Below, piece after piece: positions 57,126 through 64,000 of a stretch of DNA of 64,000 nt; positions within the stretch are counted from its first letter, which is position 1, and each line of letters begins with the position of its first letter. The stretch spans positions 1,550,001 to 1,614,000 of the forward strand of contig CAWKDD010000001.1 of the NCBI GenBank assembly GCA_963848335.1, read 5' to 3'. The translations under genes and the position numbers were made by a program. Under the pieces are notes generated by a model. That model ran no database searches, had not been told where the DNA came from, and worked only from the letters and a program-made list of their open reading frames with translations. The DNA comes from Chersky-840 sp963848335. GTDB lineage: Bacteria > Actinomycetota > Acidimicrobiia > Acidimicrobiales > UBA8190.

Positions 57126-58031
57126 ATGCCCCTACCCAATCTCTTCGTGATCGGCGCCCCCAAGTGCGGCACGACGTCGCTGCACCGTTACCTGGACCAG
57201 CACCCCCGCATCTCGATGGCGGCGGTCAAGGAGCCGAAGTTCTTCCTGGCCCCGGGATCGCGACCCCATCACCACGGTCCCGGGGACGAGCGCGCCGATC
57301 GGGCCTACGTCGTCGATCGCGACGCGTACGAGCGCCTGTTCACCTATCCGCCTGGTCCGTTGACGTACGCGGGGGAGTCCTCTCCTTATTATCTGTGGCA
57401 ACCCGACGCCGCCCCGAGGATCCGGGAGCTCGTCCCCGACGCGCGTCTGGTCGCCGTCCTGCGCGAACCCACCATGCGCGCCTACTCCAATTGGGCCGAC
57501 CTGCGCGAACAGGGCCGCGAGAAGCTCGACTTCGCCTCGGCCATGGCGGCCGAGCACGAGCGCGAGAAGCTGGACTGGGAGCCGTTCTGGTTCTACCGGC
57601 AGCTCGGGCTGTACGGGGAGCAGCTCGCCCGGCTCTTCACCGTCTTCCCTCGTGAGCAGGTGCGGGTCCTGCTCGCCGACGACCTGGCCGCGGCACCCGA
57701 CCGCGCCGTCGGCGAGGTCTTCGCCTTCCTGGGGCTCGAGCCCTTGGGCCGGCCCATCGAGGACGAGCGCCTCAACCAGACCATGTACCGGCCCGTGGAC
57801 CGCAAGAGCCGCGTCCTCGAGACGCTGCTCGAACGGGGTCAGCGGGCGCGGCCGGTGGTCCCGCGCCCGGTTCGCCGGCTCGCCCGCGAGGTCGTGCGCC
57901 GGGGGCTGCGCTCCCAGGCCACGAGCGGATCCCACGGCTCACGTCTGCGGCACCAGTTCGTCGAGACGTTCGCGGCGGACCGCCAGGTCCTGGAGCAGCT
58001 GGGGGTCGACGTGTCCCGTTGGGGCTCCTAG
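57126..58031 (+). CDS. PAPS-dependent sulfotransferase (intact)
   Basis: 301 residues from ATG 57126. The phosphosulfate loop VIGAPKCGTTSLHRYLDQHP covers residues 8-27 (Lys13, Gly15, Thr16, Thr17, Ser18). KEPKFFL is the K-E-x-x-F/Y element. YAGESSPYYLW is the substrate strand, VAVLREPTMRAYSNW holds the 3'-phosphate Arg and Ser, and LLADDLAAAPDRAVGEVFAF and FLGLE follow. It is a Sulfotransfer_1/3-type enzyme like bacterial Stf proteins and heparan sulfotransferases, and the cleanest sulfotransferase here, showing that the family is functional in this genome. It stands alone, divergent from the GT2. Confidence 0.9.
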   Translation: MPLPNLFVIGAPKCGTTSLHRYLDQHPRISMAAVKEPKFFLAPGSRPHHHGPGDERADRAYVVDRDAYERLFTYPPGPLTYAGESSPYYLWQPDAAPRIRELVPDARLVAVLREPTMRAYSNWADLREQGREKLDFASAMAAEHEREKLDWEPFWFYRQLGLYGEQLARLFTVFPREQVRVLLADDLAAAPDRAVGEVFAFLGLEPLGRPIEDERLNQTMYRPVDRKSRVLETLLERGQRARPVVPRPVRRLAREVVRRGLRSQATSGSHGSRLRHQFVETFAADRQVLEQLGVDVSRWGS

Positions 58032-58136
58032 AGGAGTGGGGACGCCGAAGACTCCATCAAATTTGAGGAGAGAAGTACGGACGGTCGGCGGATAAAATTC
58101 CCGTACCGAGCGGCCACGAAGCGGGGCGTCAAGACA

Positions 58137-58166
58137 TTGTCGCAGGTCACGACGGTAACCTAGTCT
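58137..58166 (+). promoter_or_regulatory. Candidate promoter for the 2OG oxygenase
   Basis: TTGTCG (58137-58142) and TAGTCT (58161-58166) are spaced by 18 bases in the 273-base gap before the oxygenase. The -10 resembles TAGTCT at 61544-61549 and TAGGCT and TACTCT in the duplicated modules. AT-richer DNA at 58060-58100 (AAATTTGAGG, GATAAAATTC) may be a further control site. Confidence 0.4.
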
Positions 58167-58304
58167 TACGGGAGTTGGTCATCTCCGGAGGGGGCACGGT
58201 GGTGCGCGTACGCGGGCCTCGAAACGCAGGGGTGTCGTGATGTCGAGGTCTGTCTTGGGACGGCATCTCCTCGGGTTGCCTTCACCTTGGGCGGCCTCTC
58301 GCCC

Positions 58305-59303
58305 ATGACCATGCCCAAGGTTCCTTCCGGCACCGAGCCGGAGCACACCACGTTGGTTTCGGCCAACGGGAACGGGCACAACCCTCCCGCGCGCGCTGCG
58401 CAATCCGTGATCGTGGACTTCGGGCGTCTCGAAGGTGAAGTCGTGCAGCTGCGGGAGCGCTACCGCTCCGCCAAGCCCTTCCCCCACATCGTCCTCGACA
58501 ACCTCCTCGCCCCGGACACTGCCGAGCGCGCCATCAGCGAGTTCCCCCCGCTCGATCCGGCCAAATGGAACCGGTACCTGCACGCCAACGAGCGGAAATT
58601 CAGCAACACGGACCCCGAGACGTGGAAGCCCACGTTGCGGACCGTGCTCGGCGAGCTGCAGTCGCCCCGGTTCGTCACGTTCCTGTCCGAGCTCACCGGC
58701 ATCGACGACCTGTTGATCGACGACTCCCTCGAAGGAGGCGGGCTGCACCAGTCGGTGGCGGGCGGGTTCCTCAACATCCACGCCGACTTCACCGTGCACC
58801 CGCGCCATCGCAACTGGCGCCGCCGCGTGAACCTCCTCCTCTACCTCAACGAGGAATGGCGCCCGGAGTACGGGGGCGACCTCGAGTTCTGGAGCACCGA
58901 CATGGCCCGCTGTGAGACGGTGGTCTCTCCCGTCGGCAACCGGGCCGTGATCTTCACCACCGACGCCGACTCGTTCCACGGGCACCCCGAGCCCATGACC
59001 TGCCCGCCCGGAGTGGCACGACAGTCACTGGCGCTCTACTACTTCACGACCGAGGATCATCCCCTGGTGCGCTCGACCGATTACCGGGCCCGACCGGGTG
59101 ACGGGGCCCGTTCCGTGGTCATCTACTTCGACAAGCACGCCTTGCGCACCTACGACTGGGCCAAGCGCCACCTCGGGCTCTCGGACCATTCCATCAGTCG
59201 GTTCCTCGGGCCTGTCGACCGCCTGCGGCTGTGGCGCAGTCGCCAGGCTCACCGCCATAGCGCACCGGACCCCACCGCCCAGGACCGCGACCACAATTCC
59301 TGA
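58305..59303 (+). CDS. 2-oxoglutarate/Fe(II)-dependent oxygenase (prolyl-4-hydroxylase-like)
   Basis: Intact, 332 residues from ATG 58305 (ATG 58311 also possible). The jelly-roll metal site is NIHADF (His159, Asp161) with His225 in SFHGHPEP, and Arg239 in GVARQSLALYYF should bind 2-oxoglutarate. VNLLLYLNEEWRPEYGGDLE and SPVGNRAVIFTTD are typical strands. It hydroxylates an unknown substrate, perhaps a sugar, lipid or surface protein. The N-terminal 35 residues are low-complexity (Asn-Gly, Pro). It has its own promoter-like region and converges with the GT-C-like gene. Confidence 0.85.
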   Translation: MTMPKVPSGTEPEHTTLVSANGNGHNPPARAAQSVIVDFGRLEGEVVQLRERYRSAKPFPHIVLDNLLAPDTAERAISEFPPLDPAKWNRYLHANERKFSNTDPETWKPTLRTVLGELQSPRFVTFLSELTGIDDLLIDDSLEGGGLHQSVAGGFLNIHADFTVHPRHRNWRRRVNLLLYLNEEWRPEYGGDLEFWSTDMARCETVVSPVGNRAVIFTTDADSFHGHPEPMTCPPGVARQSLALYYFTTEDHPLVRSTDYRARPGDGARSVVIYFDKHALRTYDWAKRHLGLSDHSISRFLGPVDRLRLWRSRQAHRHSAPDPTAQDRDHNS

Positions 59304-59359
59304 ACGACCTCGGGTCGGGCGAGCCCCGGGTACCGCTGAGCCTCAGGTCCCGGCGAGCC

Positions 59360-61429
59360 TCACTTCTCCTTGAGAAGGCTGTGGCACAGGGACATGTCCG
59401 ATTGGGTCCCCGACACGTCGAGAACCGACACCGACGTGCTCTGCTGCGGATGGGCCAGCGCAGCTCCCCTGGTGCTGAGGACGCCATTGAGGACGACACG
59501 TCGGTTGGAGTCGACGTTCACGCTCTCGAGGTTGACGTCCGTCGTGATCGAAACTCCGAAGGTGCGGCCCACTCGGACCGGGACCGGAGCGCCCGTCTCG
59601 GGATAGCGCGGATCCGCCAAACGGAACCGGACGAGGTTCGGGCCGGCAGGAACCATCGAGATCGTGTCTCCGCCCACGGTGAGCAAGGGAACCCCGGCAC
59701 CGAGTGCCGAGGGACGCTGGTTGAGCGTGATCTTCAGCCGGTGCAGGGAACCCGGCGTCTCCACCACCGTCAGCCACGTCCGGTGCTGAAGCTGTTGCTT
59801 GGGAATGGTCTCGTAATTCTCACCGGTCGAGAAGTAGAAACCGGAGCAGTTGCCCACGACGAACATCTCGTCGGCGGGGGCCCAGTACGGCAATGTCTTG
59901 CCCTGCACCAGGTCTGCGGAGGCAGAATGGCCGATCAGGTCACCGATGCTCTTTTGGAACTCGACGTACTTCGCCACCTGGTTCTGTCTGAACTCGGCAT
60001 TGGGCGTGAGGGCAATGCCGAGGTTGGCGGCCATGCTGAACAGTCCCAGAGCGACGACCGCACCCACGCCGATCCGACGCCACCGTGGCCGTCGATGCTC
60101 CAGATAGCGCGTCAGCAGGACGATGCCGATGATGCCGCCGAGGATCAGAATCGGCATGAAGTCCGCAAGGTAGCGGGTGTCGATGTAGCCCCACACGAGC
60201 GTGATGCAGGGGGGCAGGCACATGGCGATCATGGGGAGGCGTAGCGCCCTGACACGGCTGGACACCCGCCGGCGGAACACGCCGACCGCCCCCACGAAGG
60301 AGAGGATCATCAACAGCGGCATGGTCGTGGTGGCGCTGGCGGTGCGGTAGGTGTTGTCGAACAGCACGCCTTTGCCGACGATGGCCGCCGGAGACGCCGG
60401 AAGCGTGATGAACGGGAAGATGGTACGGAACCGCACGCCCACCGGTTGCAGGTACGCCAGCAACGTGGAGGGTAAGAACTTCACCCCGTAGTACTTGCCG
60501 CCGTTCGAAGCCAGGAACTGGCGCCGATGGAGATTCACCCCCGTCCACACCTGATCCACCATGGGCAGGCCCACGGGCACTCCGAACTTGACGATGTTGA
60601 TGGCGCAGCTGAACAGCAGCGGGACCAGCCCGACCGCCAGCACCGGCAGCGCCCACTTGCGTTGCTCGGAGGTGCTCCGACCGAAGGCGAACCACGCCGC
60701 CACCAGGGCGACACCGAAGACGCAGGCCCAGGCCGTGGTGAGCCGGTTGAGACCGGCCAGCAGCACGAACCCACCCATGGCCAGGACCCGGCGCCGCGTG
60801 GGGCACTCCAAGACCCCGACGATGGTGAAGAGGCTCCCCACGGCCAGAGCGATGCTCCAGATGAGATCTTCGTGGTACACCCACGGAGTGGCGCCCAGGA
60901 ACACGACGACCGACCCGCCGGTGATGGCCGCCAGGACCACGCCGAGCGCCGTGGCCTCGGCCCGACCCAGTGGTGCCGGACCTCGGATGATCATCCGTAT
61001 CCGCCACATGAGCAGAGCGCTGAAGACGGCGATGACCATCCACGCCAGCAACATCGAGGGCCCACCCAGCTGGCCCTGGAGCCCGGGATCGACGATGAGG
61101 AACGGGACTCGCAGCAACGAGGGAAGGATCCCGAAGTACGTGAACTGCCGCCCGTCGTGCACGAAGGCTTCGATGCCGAGGCGGCCCTTGGGGACCCAGA
61201 GCCGGCCGTGCAGGATGGCGAGAGCCTGCAGGTCGTAGATGCGGCCCGCCCCGGCCGTGCGCATCACGTTGATGTTGCTGGTCCACTCGTCCCAGAGAAC
61301 CCACAGGAACGGCAGCGCGCCCACGGCCAGGGCAACGAGGGCGGTGGCCCGGAACCTTTGAAGATCGGGCTTTTCGACCCGTGCCGGCGTCGGGTGATAC
61401 TCCACGGCAGCGCTCTCGCGCTCGTCCAT
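59360..61429 (-). CDS. GT-C-like polytopic membrane protein
   Basis: Intact, 689 residues from ATG 61427-61429 (MDERESAAVEYH), with GGGGGG at SD distance. After a cytosolic start there is one helix (TALVALAVGALPFLWVLW), an external loop with Asp residues (INVMRTAGAGRIYDLQALAI; HGRLWVPKGRLGIEAFVHDG), and about ten more helices. A soluble C-terminal part of about 210 residues begins near AEFRQNQVAKYVEFQKSIGD. The early external loop followed by HGR and F-x-H-x-G-R-x-Y/F resembles GT39/GT-C transferases using polyprenyl-sugar donors. Not a YfhO copy: it lacks the LPLWNP and PGW-DG motifs. It is divergent from the lipoprotein gene. Confidence 0.65.
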   Translation of the reverse strand: MDERESAAVEYHPTPARVEKPDLQRFRATALVALAVGALPFLWVLWDEWTSNINVMRTAGAGRIYDLQALAILHGRLWVPKGRLGIEAFVHDGRQFTYFGILPSLLRVPFLIVDPGLQGQLGGPSMLLAWMVIAVFSALLMWRIRMIIRGPAPLGRAEATALGVVLAAITGGSVVVFLGATPWVYHEDLIWSIALAVGSLFTIVGVLECPTRRRVLAMGGFVLLAGLNRLTTAWACVFGVALVAAWFAFGRSTSEQRKWALPVLAVGLVPLLFSCAINIVKFGVPVGLPMVDQVWTGVNLHRRQFLASNGGKYYGVKFLPSTLLAYLQPVGVRFRTIFPFITLPASPAAIVGKGVLFDNTYRTASATTTMPLLMILSFVGAVGVFRRRVSSRVRALRLPMIAMCLPPCITLVWGYIDTRYLADFMPILILGGIIGIVLLTRYLEHRRPRWRRIGVGAVVALGLFSMAANLGIALTPNAEFRQNQVAKYVEFQKSIGDLIGHSASADLVQGKTLPYWAPADEMFVVGNCSGFYFSTGENYETIPKQQLQHRTWLTVVETPGSLHRLKITLNQRPSALGAGVPLLTVGGDTISMVPAGPNLVRFRLADPRYPETGAPVPVRVGRTFGVSITTDVNLESVNVDSNRRVVLNGVLSTRGAALAHPQQSTSVSVLDVSGTQSDMSLCHSLLKEK

Positions 61430-61543
61430 GGCGACCCCCCGCATCAGCCACATCATAGCCGGAGGGGTCCGGCCCGATTCCGACACCGCAGGCCAGCAGG
61501 CTTGTTTTCCGAGGTCCGGGCTCCCCAGATCGTGTCGGGACGG

Positions 61544-61549
61544 TAGTCT
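61544..61549 (+). promoter_or_regulatory. Candidate -10 before the lipoprotein gene
   Basis: TAGTCT, identical to the candidate at 58161-58166, lies 89 bases before the lipoprotein ATG in the 208-base divergent gap. No clear -35 accompanies it. For the opposite gene, TATGATGT (read on the minus strand, about 61453-61460) is a possible -10. Confidence 0.3.
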
Positions 61550-61637
61550 GGGGAGGGCGCAAGCGCCCGCAACACACGAGCTCGGGGCTGGAGGAGTGCG
61601 CCGGTACCACCGGTGGCGGTTTGAGGACGGGGGGGCC

Positions 61638-62381
61638 ATGACAACGCTGGTCCGCGACCGCCCGGTCGCCGGGATCCTCGTCCTGGCGCTGTGCCTCGCC
61701 GGTTGCTCGCATCCGAGCGCGACACCCACCGCCGCCACCACTGGCAAGGTCGGGAGCACGCTCCAGGCCTCGGGCGTCCAGATCACGTTGAACAGCGTGA
61801 TCCTCGATTCCGCCGCGCAACTGGCGGTCACGGTGCTCACCTTGCACAACACCTCGAGCACCACCGCCACCTATTCGTCGCTTTCGGTGGCGTCCTTGCT
61901 CAGTGACACGAACGGCAAGACCTACAGTCCCGACAACAACAGCGGCGCCATCGTCCCCGAGTGCGCCGGCCTCGGTCTGTTCGCCCCTCTCGACCCCGAT
62001 AAGAGCGCGCAGGGGTGCGAGTACTTCCAGGTGCCGCCAGGAACGGTCCCGGCCATGCTCGAGATCCTGGTGAAGCCGACGTTGCGTTGGCAGATCGCCA
62101 CGACCAACGGCGGGACGGGGATCTTCGCCCCCACTCCGGCGCCCACGCACCCCTCCAACACGGGGACGGGAACGGGGACCGGGACAGGCACCGGCACCGG
62201 CACCGGCACGGGGACAGGAACGGGAACGGGGACCGGCACGGGGACCGGCCCGGGGCCGGGCCCCGCCAAGAACCCGGCCACGGGCGCCAAGACGCCGTCG
62301 GTGAGCAAGCACAAGAAGAAGGCGAAGAAGGGTCACCACGCGGGCAAGCACCGCGCCCACAAGACCAAGAAGTCCGCATAG
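61638..62381 (+). CDS. Lipoprotein with Thr-Gly repeat and strongly basic tail
   Basis: Intact, 247 residues from ATG 61638, with GGGGGGG before it. The signal peptide ends in the lipobox LALCLAGC (Cys25), so it should be lipidated and held on the outer face. Residues about 35-160 form a beta-rich domain like DUF4352 (VGSTLQASGVQITLNSVILD; LAVTVLTLHNTSSTTATYSS; VPPGTVPAMLEILVKPTLRW). A run of about 15 Thr-Gly pairs follows, then Gly-Pro, and a Lys/His/Arg-rich end (KHKKKAKKGHHAGKHRAHKT). The basic tail could hold a polyanion such as a sulfated glycan; that is my inference. Confidence 0.75.
   Translation: MTTLVRDRPVAGILVLALCLAGCSHPSATPTAATTGKVGSTLQASGVQITLNSVILDSAAQLAVTVLTLHNTSSTTATYSSLSVASLLSDTNGKTYSPDNNSGAIVPECAGLGLFAPLDPDKSAQGCEYFQVPPGTVPAMLEILVKPTLRWQIATTNGGTGIFAPTPAPTHPSNTGTGTGTGTGTGTGTGTGTGTGTGTGTGTGPGPGPAKNPATGAKTPSVSKHKKKAKKGHHAGKHRAHKTKKSA
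62160..62249 (+). repeat. Imperfect 6-bp repeat coding (Thr-Gly)n
   Basis: Units of the form AC[CG]GG[CGA] repeat about 15 times and encode Thr-Gly pairs in the lipoprotein linker. The third-base variation means it is not a pure microsatellite, but slippage could change its length. Confidence 0.85.
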
Positions 62382-62457
62382 GGACCGACACCCCGACCCG
62401 TCGCCCTCGTCCGGCGGGCTTCGTCCCACCTCCGCGGGTCCACGGGGGACCCGGGCC

Positions 62458-64000
62458 ATGATGACGGGCATGGTGCGCCCGAAACAGGTGACCGCGCTGG
62501 GGGTTCTGGGCGCAGTGGTCGCCTGGGGTCTGTGGAGTTGGCGCTCAGAGCTCACGGGCGTGCCCTATCTCGACGACAGCTCAGTGCACGAGCAGATGGT
62601 GCGCTTCGCCGTGCGGCGTCTCCAGGGAGGGCACCTGCCCCTCACGAGCTGGTTCCCCTATCTGGGACTGGGCTCGCCCCAGTTCCTCCACTACCAGAGC
62701 CTGCCGTCCATGCTGACCGGAGCACTGGGATTGGCGACCGGTGGCAACGCCGCCTTCCGGATCACCCTGTACCTGCTGCTCTCGCTGTGGCCCCTTTCGG
62801 TGTACTGGTCGGCTCGGCTCTTCGACCGCGGTGTGGGTGCTTCGCTGCTCAGCGCCGCGGCCGCGCCGTTCCTCATGAGCGCCGTGGGCGTCGGCTACGA
62901 GTCCAAGGCCTATGTGTGGATCGGGTACGGGGTGTGGGCCCAGCTGTGGGCGTCATGGACGCTTCCCCTGGCGTGGGCCTTCACCTGGCGTGCCATGTCC
63001 TCACGCCGAGCGGTGCTGCCCGCGGCGGTCTTCGTGGCCCTCACCGTCGCCATGCACTTCGAGACCGGGTATCTGGCCCTCATCCCCATCGCCATCTTCC
63101 CCTTCCTCACCCCGAGCGCGCTGCGCTCCCGTCTGGGACGCGCCGCCGGTGTGGCTCTCGGTGCGCTGGGCCTGTCGGCGTGGGTGACGGTGCCGGTCGT
63201 CGTGAACGGCCGGTGGGCCGCCACCAACGAGATCCTCGCCCACACCCCCCTCGTCAACGGCTACGGAGCCAGGCAGGTGATGACGTGGCTCGTCAGCGGT
63301 CAGCTCTTCGACGCTCATCGGGCCCCGGTCGTCTCCGTCCTGGCCGCGATCGGCTTGGTGGTCTGCGTCCGCCGATGGCGCAGGGACCCTCCGGGCCGCG
63401 CCGTCGTGGCCTTGCTCGTCATGAGCCTCCTGTTGTCTTTCGGTCGCACCACCTTCGGTTCCCTGACCGCCCTCCTCCCCGGCAGCACCGACATCTTCAT
63501 GCGCCGCTTCATGATGGGGGCCCAGCTGTCGGGCCTGTACCTGGCCGGGATGGGTGGGGCGGCCCTGACGGCGGCGGCCTGGCACGCCGCCGTGCGGACA
63601 TGGCCACGCGCCACCGCTTGGGCCGGCGCGGGCCCGAGGCGGAGCATTCCGGTGGCGCTCGCCTGCACCCTGGGGGTGGCCGCCCTGGCGCCGGCATGGT
63701 CCCAGATCGGATCGTTCGCGTCGTCCAATTCCCAGGCCGTCGCCGACCAGAGCGCCGCCGACCGCACCCAGGGAGCAGACCTCAACCGCATCGTCGACTA
63801 CGTGCGCAACCACGGAGGTGGGCGCGTCTACGCCGGCATGCCCTCCAATTGGGGCTCGAACTTCAGGGTGGGCGCCGTCCCCGTGTTCAAGTACCTCGAG
63901 AGCCTCGACGTCGACGAGGTGGGCTACACCCTCCGCACCGCCTCGCTCATGACCGACCCGGAGTACTACTTCGACGAGGACGTCCCCGGGGACTTCGCCC
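62458..64000 (+). CDS. Large polytopic membrane protein (GT-C/YfhO-related), cut by the window end
   Basis: Open from ATG 62458 (also 62461, 62470) to the last base, at least 514 residues, with GGGGGA before the start. One N-terminal helix is followed by a loop with YLDDSSVHEQMVRFAVRRLQ and GHLPLTSWFPYLGLGSPQFL, then about nine helices (ITLYLLLSLWPLSVYWSARL; AVFVALTVAMHFETGYLALI). A soluble part starts near VDYVRNHGGGRVYAGMPSNW. The acidic first loop plus H-L-P-L-x-x-W-F-P recalls membrane proteins annotated with 6-pyruvoyl-tetrahydropterin-synthase-related domains, probable GT-C transferases. The rest lies outside the window. Confidence 0.7.
   Translation, partial: MMTGMVRPKQVTALGVLGAVVAWGLWSWRSELTGVPYLDDSSVHEQMVRFAVRRLQGGHLPLTSWFPYLGLGSPQFLHYQSLPSMLTGALGLATGGNAAFRITLYLLLSLWPLSVYWSARLFDRGVGASLLSAAAAPFLMSAVGVGYESKAYVWIGYGVWAQLWASWTLPLAWAFTWRAMSSRRAVLPAAVFVALTVAMHFETGYLALIPIAIFPFLTPSALRSRLGRAAGVALGALGLSAWVTVPVVVNGRWAATNEILAHTPLVNGYGARQVMTWLVSGQLFDAHRAPVVSVLAAIGLVVCVRRWRRDPPGRAVVALLVMSLLLSFGRTTFGSLTALLPGSTDIFMRRFMMGAQLSGLYLAGMGGAALTAAAWHAAVRTWPRATAWAGAGPRRSIPVALACTLGVAALAPAWSQIGSFASSNSQAVADQSAADRTQGADLNRIVDYVRNHGGGRVYAGMPSNWGSNFRVGAVPVFKYLESLDVDEVGYTLRTASLMTDPEYYFDEDVPGDFA

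Noticed and set aside
59304..59359. Terminator in the convergent gap after the 2OG oxygenase
   Set aside because: CTGAGCCTCAG forms only a tiny hairpin and no T-tract follows on either strand.
62160..62249. Repeat array that might be a CRISPR
   Set aside because: Six-base units without spacers, in frame and coding Thr-Gly. No array or cas gene is present.

Overview
This window looks like a chromosomal cell-surface polysaccharide locus from a high-GC actinobacterium. The basis for that is the very GC-rich sequence, frequent GTG and TTG starts, many 4-base start/stop overlaps (GTGA, ATGA, TTGA), an LAFTG cell-wall sorting signal of the kind class E sortases use, and an actinobacterial-type YfhO family. 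A deep-branching lineage such as Acidimicrobiia is my guess; the sequence does not prove it. I saw no rRNA, tRNA, CRISPR array, transposase or phage gene. No intergenic gap exceeds 300 bases.

Layout. 0.3-7.1 kb (minus): a YfhO membrane protein, then UDP-uronic-acid-type genes (epimerase, UDP-HexNAc 6-dehydrogenase) and a membrane-bound 4,6-dehydratase of the CapD/PglF type. 7.3-10.6 kb (plus): a Wzz-like chain-length protein with a degenerate nucleotide-binding domain and a badly broken Wzy-like polytopic protein. 10.6-17.5 kb: a broken asparagine-synthase-like amidotransferase, three GT4 glycosyltransferases, a polysaccharide deacetylase and a methyltransferase. 17.7-28.4 kb (plus): exostosin-like transferase, methyltransferase, ABC exporter Wzm/Wzt, a double GT2 protein, two tandem sulfotransferases, a methyltransferase, a polyprenyl-phosphate-type GT2 and an LAXTG wall protein. 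28.4-35.1 kb (minus): two YfhO proteins and two glycosyltransferases. 35.2-44.7 kb: a sulfotransferase (plus), then a minus operon with GT2, YfhO, DegT aminotransferase, WecA/MraY-type initiating transferase, GNAT acetyltransferase, GT2 and a methyltransferase-GT2 fusion. 44.9-51.1 kb: sulfotransferase and five sugar transferases on alternating strands. 51.2-59.3 kb: Trm112-type methyltransferase, UDP-sulfoquinovose synthase, YfhO, GT2, sulfotransferase and a 2-oxoglutarate oxygenase. 59.4-64 kb: a GT-C-like membrane protein, a lipoprotein with a Thr-Gly repeat and basic tail, and a partial membrane protein running off the window.

How it could work together (inference). The WecA-like enzyme loads a HexNAc-1-phosphate on undecaprenyl phosphate. 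Many GT2 and GT4 enzymes extend it with uronic, amino and perhaps sulfoquinovose sugars. Deacetylase, methyltransferases, GNAT, amidotransferase and at least five PAPS-dependent sulfotransferases decorate it. Wzm/Wzt and/or Wzz/Wzy export or polymerise it. Five YfhO paralogues may add extra sugars from lipid-linked donors on the outer face. A heavily sulfated, possibly also sulfonated, actinobacterial glycan is the most interesting reading of the window.

Data caution. About twenty otherwise well conserved genes are split by single-base frame changes, nearly fifty in all. About nine in ten look like one extra base, and several sit in short C or G runs. Conserved motifs continue in the next frame, and gene ends still overlap neatly. 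I therefore treat most of them as probable sequence errors and give each such gene its full span.
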